A DNA stretch of 46,911 nucleotides from Phycisphaerae bacterium (GCA_030432595.1 JAUIGU010000031.1:1-46911); one strand, 5' to 3'; shown: positions 9,301 through 16,688, counted from the first letter of the stretch. Translations and numbers: made by a program. Notes: generated by a model not told the origin, from the letters alone.

Positions 9301-9751
9301 CGGCTACTCCGGCGCTGCGGCGGGCGTCTTCCCGCGGCTGCTGCCAGACGGCGTCGAGCTCTCCGCCGACGGCCAAGCGCCCACGCTGAGCTACCCTCTG
9401 CACGTCTTCGACGGCGGGCCGGCCACGCTTACCCTGCAGGCCCTGCCCACGCACGAGATCAACGATGACCACGCCCTCGTGTGTGCCATCGCACTCAACG
9501 ACGGCCCGCCTCAGACCATCCGTTTTGCCCACGGCAACGACGAACACAACCGAACCTGGCAGCGCAACGTCCTTCGCGGCGCGATGACCGGCACGACTTC
9601 CCTCGACTTGACACCGGGAAGACACACGCTGAAGGTTTACGGCCTCGATCCCAGCGTCGTGCTCGACCGTCTCTTTGTCTCGTTCGAGCCGGCCACGCCG
9701 GCGTATTTCGGACCCCGCGAAACCCGCATCGGTGATCCAGGATCTCCGTGA
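6374..9751 (+). CDS. Glycoside hydrolase family 115, alpha-glucuronidase
   Basis: The 1125-residue product has a signal peptide (first 20 residues, MRYLLFLVGFSTFFSV), so it acts outside the cytoplasm. GH115 features are strong: IAGSDRRGTAYGVFEVSR and GVSPWYWWADVP (about residues 133-166), KYRGIFLNDEDWGLQPW (from about 187), LKANYIWPAMHPST, VMGSSHAEPMLRNN, and NEIGMDWFLRIAWEVDRYG. The C-terminal part (about 930-1110, starting FVQENNYIAIDAEHFAA) matches the GH115 C-terminal beta domain. Known members remove 4-O-methyl-glucuronic or glucuronic acid from xylan or arabinogalactan side chains. Released uronate fits the uxuA and TRAP genes in the same series. Length is typical for GH115 with the accessory domain. 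Confidence 0.92.
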   Translation: MRYLLFLVGFSTFFSVTVSVRPLEVSESAGPDSFALVDGTAATVWVDPDEPAVVREVAADAFVADVERVTDVKPRLKVANEWDSNGPAVIIGTAGQSDLLAKLNNEGLLDTADLDGRWEAFKIVHLPEQNALVIAGSDRRGTAYGVFEVSRAIGVSPWYWWADVPIKQSESLHLTTDGQRIGPPSVKYRGIFLNDEDWGLQPWAAKTYEPDTNDIGPKTYAAIFELLLRLKANYIWPAMHPSTRAFNYYPDNKLVADRYAIVMGSSHAEPMLRNNVDEWERDGSGEWNFVSNPDAILKYWDERVAENGRFENVYTIGMRGIHDSAMVGGGRMDEKVGRLEQIFSAQRDMLKRHVGKPADQVPQVFVPYKEVLGIYRGGLEVPPDVTLGWVDDNHGFIRQLSNADERKRPGGAGVYYHLSYWGRPHDFLWIDSISPGLTWEEMTKAYEYEADRLWVVNVGDIKPNEIGMDWFLRIAWEVDRYGPDDARQGLIDFSRESFGDNHAEAIAEILFEYYRLNFPRKPEHMGWSTVYPTTPIQDSEMSHWAHGDEAQRRLDAFDAMESRAEALGESLPDEARDAFFQLVLYPVSGAADMNRKIIHAEKSRLLAQRGWPAANEHARLAQSAHDRIQENTRHYNGHVADGKWNGMMTADPRGLPVYGMPTVGTVEASGRPVLAVRLEGKSVPALADGESTETDSAVPRRIPLDLADAQVAGNLKRARTSGGTVVGLPQTDEDGFAQPADGSSRARFRFTVDAPGKYILRFEVNHPDDRADSWHLQLDDNAPTTWNDHQTDGQWQWFDVAEYALSAGRHQLDVIAREDGAQLRNLVLMPADSSPVADSPALTETPNELPTLNRYTRRQAFIDLHNTGSGSVNWVVTAREPWVKFSTGQGNLETHRRVLVDVDYDQAPRQDRVVANIEIRSDTKQFTLTLPVRNPADDLPAGTFVQENNYIAIDAEHFAASEVGPSAVAWRVIEGVGYSGAAAGVFPRLLPDGVELSADGQAPTLSYPLHVFDGGPATLTLQALPTHEINDDHALVCAIALNDGPPQTIRFAHGNDEHNRTWQRNVLRGAMTGTTSLDLTPGRHTLKVYGLDPSVVLDRLFVSFEPATPAYFGPRETRIGDPGSP

Positions 9752-9842
9752 CGGACCCGCGATCCGGCAGACCGAACCACGTCTCGCGGATTATTGCTTC
9801 TGCCGCCGTGTCTGCAGTATTCATCACCCATTAAGCAACGCC

Positions 9843-12800
9843 ATGCATCGACTCATCTCCGCCTCGCTCCTCGTCTTTGTTTGTTGGTCCGCTGTGCAAG
9901 CGTCTGCCAATCCGCCCAACACATTGCCGACTTCGCCAGCGAACCCGCGGGCAACGTACAATTTCAACCCCGGTTGGATGGTCGCCATGGGTGACATTGA
10001 CGGCGCGGAAGCGACCGGCTTTGACGACGCAGAGTGGAAACCCGTCACCCTGCCCTACGCCTGGAACGAAGACGAAGCGTTTGCCAAGGAGATCTTCGAC
10101 TGGAGCGTCGACCGCAACGAGAACCCCGCCGGCGGGCAGGGCGGACTCAGCACTGGCGTCGCGTGGTACCGCAAGCAATTCTCGCTGCCCGAGGGAAGCG
10201 AGAACAAGAAAGTCTTCATCGAGTTCCAGGGCGTGCGGCATATCGGCGATGTCTGGGTGAATAGCAAACACGTCGGCTACGAAGACAACGGCGTCATGGC
10301 GTTCGGCTTCGACATCACCGACCAGATCAACCCGCCGGGCGAAACCAACGTCATCGCCGTCCGTACGGACAGCTCCTGGGACGTCCGCGAGCGCGAGACC
10401 AACACGCCGTTCCAGTGGAACGACCGCAACTTCAACGCGAACTACGGCGGGATCAATAAGAACGTCGTGCTCCACGTTACCGACAGGCTGTATCAGACCC
10501 TGCCGCTGTATTCGAAACTCGGTACCACCGGCACCTACGTCTACGCCGACGATTTCGACATCGCCGGTCGATCCGCGACGATCACGGCCGAAACCGAAGT
10601 CCGCAACGAACACGATCGGCCCCAAACCTTTGAGTACCTCGTCACGATCCACGACGCCGATGATCAACAGGTTGCGCGCTTTGAAGGCGGCGAGCACACG
10701 CTGCAACCGGGGCAGACCGCCGTCGTCCGCGCGGCCGGCCGAGCGGAAAGCCTGAATTTCTGGAGCTGGGGGTACGGCTATTTGTACGACGTGGACACGA
10801 CCCTGATTGTGGACGGCGAGCCGGTGGATACGGTCACCACGCGCACCGGCTTCCGAAAGACCGGCTTTGCCAACGGGTACGTCACGCTCAACGATCGCCC
10901 GATCCAGCTCAAAGGCTACGCCCAACGCACCACGAACGAATGGCCGGCCGTGGGCGTCGACATCCCGCCGTGGGTCAGCGACTTCAGCAACGCCTTGATG
11001 TTGGAGAGCAACGGCAACTTCGTGCGCTGGATGCACGTTACGCCATCGAAGCAGGACGTGGAGTCGTGCGACCGCGTCGGGCTCATGCAGGCCATGCCCG
11101 CCGGCGACGCCGAGCGCGACCCCAGTGGCCGGCGCTGGGAGATGCGGGTCGAGCTGATGCGCGACGCGATCATCTACCACCGCAATAATCCGAGCATCAT
11201 CATGTACGAGGCGGGCAACGACACGGTCAGCGAAGCCCACATGCAGGAGATGATCGACGTGCGGAACGCGTTCGACCCCCGCGGCGGCCGGGCGATGGGC
11301 AGCCGCGAGATGCTCGACAGCGAGGTCGCCGAGTGGGGCGGCGAGATGCTCTACATCAACAAGAGCGCCGGCAAGCCGATGTGGGCGACCGAGTACTCAC
11401 GCGACGAAGGACTGCGTCGCTACGCCGACGAACACACGCCGCCGTTTCACCGGGAAGGCGACGGCCCACTCTATAAAGGACGCTCTGCTCGATCTTATAA
11501 CCACAACCAGGACGAGCACGCCATCGAGAACGTCCGCCGGTGGTACGACTACTGGCGGGAGCGCCCCGGCACCGGAACCCGCGTCAGCGCCGGCGGCACC
11601 AACATCATTTTCTCCGACACCAACACGCACCACCGCGGCGAAGCCAACTACCGCACCAGCGGTGAGGTCGACCCGGTACGGCTGCCCAAGGCCGGCTTCT
11701 TCGCCCACCAGGTCATGTGGGACGGGTGGGTCGATGTTGAACGGCCGCGCACGCACATCATCGGCCACTGGAACTACGCGATCGATACCGTGAAAGACAT
11801 CCACGTGGTGTCCAGCGCCCCGCGGGTCGAGTTGTTCATCAATGGTGAATTGATCGGTGACGCGGACGATCACCGGTGCCACTTTCTGCACACGTTCAAC
11901 GATGTGAACTGGGAGCCGGGCACGCTTCGCGCCGTAGGCTTCGACGCCGAGGGCATCGCGGTAAGTGAGCATGTCATTGAAACCGCCGGCAAAGCCACCG
12001 CGATCCGCCTGACGCCGCGCACCGGGCCGGGCGGGATGCGTGCCGATGGCGCCGACCTGATGCTGGTGGACGTGGAGGTTGTCGACGCCGACGGCCGGCG
12101 CGTGTCCACGGCGTTCAATGAGGTCCACTTCAAATTGGAAGGCCCCGCGGAGTGGCGCGGCGGCATCGCGCTCGGGCCCAACAACTACATCCTCAGCCAA
12201 ACCTTGCCGGTGGAGTTGGGCGTCAACCGTGTTTTGGTTCGTTCAACCACCGACGCCGGCACGCTCACGCTTAGCGCCGAGGCGGACGGCCTCGAGTCAG
12301 ACTCGATCGAGGTCGCGACGCTGCCGTTCGAGGTTGTCGGCGGCTTGGCGGATGCGCGGCCCGCCGACGGTCTGCCTCCCAGACTCGACCGCGGCCCGAC
12401 ACCATCGACGGATTCGATCATGCCGACACGCCGGCCGATCCAAATCGCTTCCGCAAGGGCCGGTGCGAGTGAAAGCCGTGCCACCCACGCCTTCGACGAC
12501 GATGAAACCACAGCCTGGTCAAACGAGGGCGATGTCCAGAACGGTTGGATCACCCTGCATCTCCCGGAAGCGAGCACCGTCAACGCGTTAACCATGAGGC
12601 TCGGCCGCTTTCGCGACCGGACGTACCCGATCCGTGTGCTCGTTGACGATCATGTGGTCTTTACCGGAGAAACCGACCGGAGCCTGGGCTACGTCACGAT
12701 TCCCTTCGAGCCAACGCGCGGCGAGCAGGTCACGGTTGAACTCAGCGGCCGCACCCGCTCGGGTGACGCATTCGACGAGATCACCGAACTGGAAGACCAG

Positions 12801-12887
12801 AATCAAACCGACACCGGCGGACGCGGCGGAGCGTCCACCCTCGAGATCGTGGAACTCGAGGTCTATGGCCCACTCCATCAGGATTGA
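9843..12887 (+). CDS. Glycoside hydrolase family 2-like protein with C-terminal F5/8-type C domain
   Basis: The 1014-residue secreted protein has a signal peptide (MHRLISASLLVFVCWSAVQA). Then come a GH2 sugar-binding jelly roll (about 35-215: GVAWYRKQFSLPEG, VFIEFQGVRHIGDVWVN), an Ig-like domain, a TIM barrel (about 340-640), a DUF4982-like beta domain (VVSSAPRVELFINGELIG) and a discoidin-like domain (about 868-1010: ATHAFDDDETTAWSNEG). The nucleophile is expected at Glu517 in MWATEYSRDEG. In the acid/base slot the sequence reads AGND (Asp460) where GH2 enzymes normally have GNE; activity may be reduced or the residue may come from elsewhere, for example Glu464 in TVSEAHM. The substrate is unknown, possibly a beta-galactoside or beta-glucuronide. 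The start at 9843 fits the signal peptide. It lies in the same series as GH115. Confidence 0.85.
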   Translation: MHRLISASLLVFVCWSAVQASANPPNTLPTSPANPRATYNFNPGWMVAMGDIDGAEATGFDDAEWKPVTLPYAWNEDEAFAKEIFDWSVDRNENPAGGQGGLSTGVAWYRKQFSLPEGSENKKVFIEFQGVRHIGDVWVNSKHVGYEDNGVMAFGFDITDQINPPGETNVIAVRTDSSWDVRERETNTPFQWNDRNFNANYGGINKNVVLHVTDRLYQTLPLYSKLGTTGTYVYADDFDIAGRSATITAETEVRNEHDRPQTFEYLVTIHDADDQQVARFEGGEHTLQPGQTAVVRAAGRAESLNFWSWGYGYLYDVDTTLIVDGEPVDTVTTRTGFRKTGFANGYVTLNDRPIQLKGYAQRTTNEWPAVGVDIPPWVSDFSNALMLESNGNFVRWMHVTPSKQDVESCDRVGLMQAMPAGDAERDPSGRRWEMRVELMRDAIIYHRNNPSIIMYEAGNDTVSEAHMQEMIDVRNAFDPRGGRAMGSREMLDSEVAEWGGEMLYINKSAGKPMWATEYSRDEGLRRYADEHTPPFHREGDGPLYKGRSARSYNHNQDEHAIENVRRWYDYWRERPGTGTRVSAGGTNIIFSDTNTHHRGEANYRTSGEVDPVRLPKAGFFAHQVMWDGWVDVERPRTHIIGHWNYAIDTVKDIHVVSSAPRVELFINGELIGDADDHRCHFLHTFNDVNWEPGTLRAVGFDAEGIAVSEHVIETAGKATAIRLTPRTGPGGMRADGADLMLVDVEVVDADGRRVSTAFNEVHFKLEGPAEWRGGIALGPNNYILSQTLPVELGVNRVLVRSTTDAGTLTLSAEADGLESDSIEVATLPFEVVGGLADARPADGLPPRLDRGPTPSTDSIMPTRRPIQIASARAGASESRATHAFDDDETTAWSNEGDVQNGWITLHLPEASTVNALTMRLGRFRDRTYPIRVLVDDHVVFTGETDRSLGYVTIPFEPTRGEQVTVELSGRTRSGDAFDEITELEDQNQTDTGGRGGASTLEIVELEVYGPLHQD

Positions 12888-12927
12888 ACTGGCATTTAAC
12901 TTCGCGCATCAGACTCACGTTGACACC

Positions 12928-13968
12928 ATGACCCAGATAACCTGGAGCAAGTCGAACTCGATGTTCGTCGCGGGCCTAATGATGGGACTCGTGTCGGCGT
13001 CTGCGCTATTCGCGGTGTTGGGTAGCCGCGGCAATACGGAAGGTTCGGCGAAGGTGCTGCGCCTGGCGCACGGCCTCGACCCGAACCACCCGGTCCATCA
13101 AGGCATGGTGCACCTGGCCGACCGGCTCGCGGAGATCTCCGGCGGACAGATGCGGATCGACATCTACCCCAGCGGCCAACTCGGCAGCGAGACCGAGAGT
13201 CTCGAGAAGCTCCAGTCCGGCACGCTGGCCATGACCAAGACCAGCAGCGCGACGCTGGGCAGCTTCGTGGAACGGATGCAGGCCTTTAGCCTGCCCTACA
13301 TCTTCCGCGACCACGACCACTACTGGCGGGTGCTGGACGGCACGATCGGCCAAGAGCTGTTGACCGGCCTCGTCCAGCGCGACGACGGGCAGGCGTCGGG
13401 CCTGATGGGCGTGTGCTTCTTCGATGCCGGCAGCCGCAACTATTACGCCCGCGATCGTCAGGTCACCGCCCCGGATGATCTTCAAGGCTTGAAGATGCGG
13501 GTGATGAACGACCCGATGGCGATCCGGATGGTCGATGCGATGGGCGGCAGTGCGACGCCTATCCCATGGGGCGAGCTCTACACCTCGCTACAGCAAGGTG
13601 TCGTCGACGGCGCGGAGAACAATCCGCCCAGCTTTGTGTCCAGCGCACACTACGAGGTCTGCAAGTATTTCAGCTTCAACGAGCACACGCGCATCCCGGA
13701 CGTGCTCGTGATCAGTGCCGTGGTTTGGGATCGCCTCAGCCCGCAGCAACAGCAGTGGCTGACGCAGGCCGCGAATGAAGCCAGCGTTTACCAGCGTGGC
13801 CTTTGGCGACGCAGCAGTGACGAAGCGTTGGCGTTCATGGTCGAGCACGGCGTGGACGTTGTGTATCCCGACCAGACACCGTTCCGTGAGGCGGCCGCGC
13901 CGCTTCTGGAGTCGTACGCCGACACGCCCGCCGGACAACTGGCCCGCCGGATCATCGAACACGAATGA
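12928..13968 (+). CDS. dctP: TRAP transporter solute-binding protein (DctP family)
   Basis: The 346-residue protein has an N-terminal hydrophobic helix (about residues 12-32) acting as signal or anchor, followed by a DctP fold. Family marks are LRLAHGLDPNHPVHQGM, IDIYPSGQLGSETESLEKLQ, DLQGLKMRVMNDPM with the conserved Arg that binds the substrate carboxylate, PWGELYTSLQQGVVDGAENN, and a long C-terminal helix. It captures an organic acid in the periplasm and hands it to the DctQM membrane pair, driven by a sodium gradient. Next to GH115 and uxuA the likely ligand is a hexuronate or a short uronate oligomer; this is inference from context. The stop overlaps the dctQ start by 4 nt (ATGA). Confidence 0.92.
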   Translation: MTQITWSKSNSMFVAGLMMGLVSASALFAVLGSRGNTEGSAKVLRLAHGLDPNHPVHQGMVHLADRLAEISGGQMRIDIYPSGQLGSETESLEKLQSGTLAMTKTSSATLGSFVERMQAFSLPYIFRDHDHYWRVLDGTIGQELLTGLVQRDDGQASGLMGVCFFDAGSRNYYARDRQVTAPDDLQGLKMRVMNDPMAIRMVDAMGGSATPIPWGELYTSLQQGVVDGAENNPPSFVSSAHYEVCKYFSFNEHTRIPDVLVISAVVWDRLSPQQQQWLTQAANEASVYQRGLWRRSSDEALAFMVEHGVDVVYPDQTPFREAAAPLLESYADTPAGQLARRIIEHE

Positions 13969-14489
13969 AACGACTGCTCTTGAAAATCAAACAGGCGTTG
14001 AGCCTGACGCTCAGCGTCGTGCTGGTCGCGAGCCTGATCGTGCTGACGCTGGACGTGCTCTGGGGCGTGTTTTCACGTTACGTGCTGGGTTCCCAGAGCC
14101 CGTGGACCGAGGAACTCGCCCGGCTGCTGCTGGTCTGGGTGACGATGCTCGGCGGCGCGCTTGCGTTTGGTGAAGGCGCGCACCTGGGCGTAGACCTGAT
14201 CGCGGAGAAGCTGGAGACGGACGCCCGCCGCATCGTCGAGGTCGCGGTGCAACTGCTGTGCGTGTTTTTCGCGGCGTATGTGATGATTCTGGGCGGCGGA
14301 CGGCTCACGCTCGAACGGCTGGACGCCGGGCAGATGCTCCCGGCGATGCAGGTCTCGCGGGCTTGGGTCTACGTGTCGGTGCCCGTGGCGGGCGTGCTGA
14401 TCACGGCGTACGGCATCGAATCCCTGCTGCGGCTGACCGTCGGCGGCGTCGATCCGTCGAGGCTGCACCGCCGGGCGGTGGACGTCTGA
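13965..14489 (+). CDS. dctQ: TRAP transporter small membrane subunit (DctQ)
   Basis: The 174-residue membrane protein has four predicted helices (about residues 10-32, 48-66, 86-108, 128-150), the standard DctQ layout. It contains the family signature FSRYVLGSQSPWTEELARLLLVW between helices 1 and 2. It pairs with DctM to form the membrane part of the TRAP uptake system. Its start lies inside the dctP stop (4-nt overlap) and dctM starts 2 nt after its stop, so the three subunits are translationally coupled. A longer start is not needed because the N-terminus MKRLLLKIKQAL is a typical short basic lead-in. Confidence 0.92.
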   Translation: MKRLLLKIKQALSLTLSVVLVASLIVLTLDVLWGVFSRYVLGSQSPWTEELARLLLVWVTMLGGALAFGEGAHLGVDLIAEKLETDARRIVEVAVQLLCVFFAAYVMILGGGRLTLERLDAGQMLPAMQVSRAWVYVSVPVAGVLITAYGIESLLRLTVGGVDPSRLHRRAVDV

Positions 14490-14491
14490 GC

Positions 14492-15841
14492 ATGACGAGT
14501 GCCATGGCCATTCTGGTCGTCCTGTTCGTGACGCTCATCGCGATGCGGGTCCCGATTGCGTTCGTCCTGGGGCTGGCGTGCCTCGGAGCCGCGGTCGCGC
14601 TGGGCCACCCGGACGCCGCCCTGACCATCGCCAGCGACATGGCCAACGGCGTGGACAGCTTCGCGCTGCTGGCGATCCCCTTTTTCATCATCGCCGGCGA
14701 GATCATGGGCGCCGGCGGCATGGCGCGGCGGCTGGTGAACCTCGCGGCCGTGCTCGTCGGCCGACTGCCCGGCGGACTCGCGCTAGTCAACACGGTCACG
14801 TGCATGCTCTTCGGCGCGTTGTCCGGCTCGGCGGCGGCGGCGATCTCCTCCATCGGCGCCTTCATGATCCCCGAGATGGAACGCAAGGGCTACCGCACCG
14901 ACTTCTCCATCGCCGTCACCACCGCCTCGGCGACCACCGGCCTGCTCATCCCGCCCAGCAACATCATGATCGTCTACGCGGTCGTCGCCTCCAACGTCTC
15001 GGTCGCGGCGCTGTTCCTGGCGGGCGTATTCCCGGGTGTGCTGATCGGGTTGTGCATCGGATTCGTGTGCGTCCTGCTGGGCGGCAAGTCTGGCGGCCGC
15101 GGCGATGCGTCCAGCCTGCGGCAACTGCTCCGCGCCGCGGTCCAGGCGTTCCCCGGGATCCTCTTGGTTGTCTTTGTACTCGGCGCGATCATGACCGGCG
15201 TGTGCACAGCCACCGAAGCGGCCGCGCTCGCCGTCGCCTACGCAATGCTGCTCTGGATCGCGGACCGTTTCGTCGAAGCCCGGCAAGAAAAACCTTCGCT
15301 CGCCCGGGCGGGGGCGCTGGCGCTCGACCGGGTCTTCCGCCGGGAGTTGACGCCACTGCTGCTGCGCAGCGCACGGACCACGGCGATCGTGCTTCTGCTC
15401 ATCGCCACCAGCCGAGCCATCAGCGTGCTCCTCGCCGCCGAGCAGGTCCCGCAACAGGTGAGCGCCGCGCTGCTCGGCCTGTCCGAAAACCCGTTCCTGC
15501 TGCTGCTGCTGATCAACCTGACGCTAATCGTCGTGGGCACGGTGATGGACATGACGCCCGCCGTGCTGATCTTCACGCCGATCCTGTTGCCCGTTTCCAT
15601 CGAACTCGGGCTGGACCCGGTCCACTTCGGCATCATCCTCATCGCGAACCTGAGCATCGGCCTGTGCACGCCGCCGGTGGGCACTTGCCTGTTTCTCGGC
15701 TGCTCGGTGGGCAACCGTTCGATTGCCGACGTGTCGCGTTCGATGCTGCCGTTCTACGTCGCGATGGCCTTGGCTTTGTTACTCATCACTTTCTTCCCAG
15801 CGCTATCGACCTGGCTGCCCACTTGGATGGGGCAGATGTGA
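14492..15841 (+). CDS. dctM: TRAP transporter large permease subunit (DctM)
   Basis: The 449-residue protein is a multi-helix membrane permease. DctM landmarks are RVPIAFVLGLACLGAA near the N-terminus, FALLAIPFFIIAGEIM (about 55-70), FGALSGSAAAAISSIG, SATTGLLIPPSNIMIVYA, and near the C-terminus DMTPAVLIFTPILLPV and SIGLCTPPVGTCLF. It carries the translocation path for sodium-coupled uptake of the acid bound by DctP. A variable charged loop at about 260-295 (RFVEARQEKPSLARAG) is slightly longer than in many homologues. The start is ATG at 14492, 2 nt after dctQ. It is the last gene of the rightward series; after it comes a stretch with no intact gene. Confidence 0.92.
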   Translation: MTSAMAILVVLFVTLIAMRVPIAFVLGLACLGAAVALGHPDAALTIASDMANGVDSFALLAIPFFIIAGEIMGAGGMARRLVNLAAVLVGRLPGGLALVNTVTCMLFGALSGSAAAAISSIGAFMIPEMERKGYRTDFSIAVTTASATTGLLIPPSNIMIVYAVVASNVSVAALFLAGVFPGVLIGLCIGFVCVLLGGKSGGRGDASSLRQLLRAAVQAFPGILLVVFVLGAIMTGVCTATEAAALAVAYAMLLWIADRFVEARQEKPSLARAGALALDRVFRRELTPLLLRSARTTAIVLLLIATSRAISVLLAAEQVPQQVSAALLGLSENPFLLLLLINLTLIVVGTVMDMTPAVLIFTPILLPVSIELGLDPVHFGIILIANLSIGLCTPPVGTCLFLGCSVGNRSIADVSRSMLPFYVAMALALLLITFFPALSTWLPTWMGQM

Positions 15842-15958
15842 GCCGAGTACGTATGGCAAATTGGATGGCCTAAAGAGTTTTTCAGATCGTTCAAATCGTA
15901 AACCTATCTCATGATCTATATCGCGAGTAAGGTTTTCGATGGCAGTACACCTTGTTTT

Positions 15959-16174
15959 CTAACAATCGACAAAGTGCTGTGGGAATACGCCCAGCCCCTC
16001 AGCCATGCTGTGCAGCGTGGTGAGTCTGGGGTTCCGATGCCCGTTTTCGATTTGGCTGACAAAGTTCCGGCTGAATTTGGCCCGGTAGGCTAATTCTTCC
16101 TAGGAGAGCCCGTCTGCCTCCCGCAGGTCGGCGAGGAAGCGGCCGAAGCGGCGGAGCAGGACGGCGTCACGCAT
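15959..16174 (-). pseudogene. XRE-family HTH regulator broken by one nonsense codon
   Basis: Reading from ATG at 16174 the minus strand encodes RRFGRFLADLREADGLS, then TAG (16102-16100), then EELAYRAKFSRNFVSQIENG and HRNPRLTTLHSMAEGLGVF up to a stop at 15959. This is a near-complete Cro/C1-type helix-turn-helix domain: family members read GLSQEELA exactly where the TAG falls, so a single CAG to TAG change explains the break. The rest of the domain is intact, which suggests recent loss or, less likely, suppression. Length (71 codons) fits small regulators of mobile elements. It lies near tRNA-Gly among other remnants. The bases between dctM and this remnant (15842-15958) are AT-richer than the surroundings and hold nothing I recognise. 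Confidence 0.75.
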
Positions 16175-16189
16175 CCGAGTGAAATGGTC

Positions 16190-16425
16190 GGACGCGACCG
16201 CGGGTCTACGACGCCGTCGCGAGCAGAAAGGCGGCGCGACCCGCATCATCACGATCGCCAAGTTCCGCTGACATGGGGCGCGGCGCAGATCTTGGAGCAG
16301 CGGCTGGCCGGCCGCAATCTGGACGCCGCGGAAGTGGGTCGCGTCCGTGTCCTCGGTGACGCCCCGATACAGTCACATGTATCCGACGGAAAAGCGATAA
16401 GAACACGGCGAACGCGAAACCTTCA
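16190..16425 (+). pseudogene. Possible decayed tyrosine recombinase fragment
   Basis: No single open frame is convincing, but pieces of two plus-strand frames read in order like the C-terminal half of a phage-type integrase. They are QKGGATRIITIAKFR (from about 16223), RQVPLTWGAAQILEQRLAGR (from about 16257), and in another frame SSVTPRYSHMYPTEKR ending in a stop at about 16407. Intact enzymes have a KTRRVPLTPEALAIL-like strand and helix, and end with a GHSS-type helix then RYSHLSP with the catalytic Tyr. The match is short and needs frameshifts, so this is a tentative reading. Its place on the 3' side of a tRNA gene, beside a broken XRE regulator, fits a leftover of an integrated element. 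An open frame 16184-16516 overlaps it but has no recognisable content. Confidence 0.3.
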
Positions 16426-16496
16426 AAAGTGCTTTGGTTTGTGTCCTCTTTACTTCGGAGAACTCAGCATGCGTCATGATCAGAACGACCAAAACA

Positions 16497-16588
16497 GCCG
16501 GCTCTTTGGCAAGTGAAGCAAGGGCGTAAGGAGCTCTACGAAAACACGAGAGAAGAGAAGAAGCCCACGTTTACTGAACGCGGGCTTC
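16497..16588 (+). repeat. Dispersed 92-nt repeat, copy A, ending in a GAAGCCC/GGGCTTC hairpin
   Basis: This stretch matches the reverse complement of 46719-46809 with about 90 percent identity and one 1-nt indel (comparison by eye). It starts GCCGGCTCTTTGGCAAGTGA, continues through GCGTAAGGAGCTC and CACGAGAGAAGAGA, and ends in a hairpin of 7 bp (GAAGCCC/GGGCTTC), one mismatch and 4 bp (CGTT/AACG). The first part resembles the boxA antitermination signal of rRNA leaders (TGCTCTTTAACAA). It could be a leader-derived repeat or a small non-autonomous element. One frame reads VKQGRKELYENTREE in this copy and VKQGRKELHESTREE in the other, so a coding origin is not fully excluded. Confidence 0.7.
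16548..16588 (-). terminator. Hairpin terminator downstream of tRNA-Gly
   Basis: Read on the minus strand, the hairpin (stem 16560-16566 with 16582-16588 plus an inner 4-bp stem, loop 16572-16576) lies 27 nt after the 3' end of tRNA-Gly. It is followed by a pyrimidine tract TTCTCTTCTCTC. It is the hairpin part of the dispersed repeat and probably ends the tRNA transcript. Confidence 0.5.
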
Positions 16589-16615
16589 GGGGTGGTCATC
16601 GGTCCGGGTCTGCAA

Positions 16616-16688
16616 AGCGGGCGAAGGGACTCGAACCCTCAACATTCAGCTTGGAAGGCTGACGCTCTACCAATTGAGCTACGCCCGC
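16616..16688 (-). tRNA. tRNA-Gly (anticodon UCC)
   Basis: The minus strand gives a full cloverleaf of 73 nt. The acceptor stem is GCGGGCG/CGCCCGC. The D arm is GCTC-AATTGGTAGA-GCG-type. The anticodon stem is TCAGC/GCTGA with loop CTTCCAA, so the anticodon is TCC for glycine GGA codons. The variable loop is ATGTT, and the T arm has loop TTCGAGT closed by GAGGG/CCCTT. The discriminator base is T and CCA is not encoded. A TATCCT box about 15 nt upstream (16704-16709) could be its -10. The 3' side faces the remnant integrase and XRE regulator, as expected where an element used the tRNA 3' end as attachment site; no duplicated 3' end is visible inside the window. Confidence 0.95.

Noticed and set aside
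9831-11240. 469-residue open frame on the minus strand within the GH2-like gene
   Set aside because: It is antisense to conserved GH2 sequence, with composition typical of a shadow frame.
15911-16093. 60-residue plus-strand open frame
   Set aside because: It overlaps the XRE remnant, which has real HTH similarity on the other strand; the plus-strand product resembles nothing.
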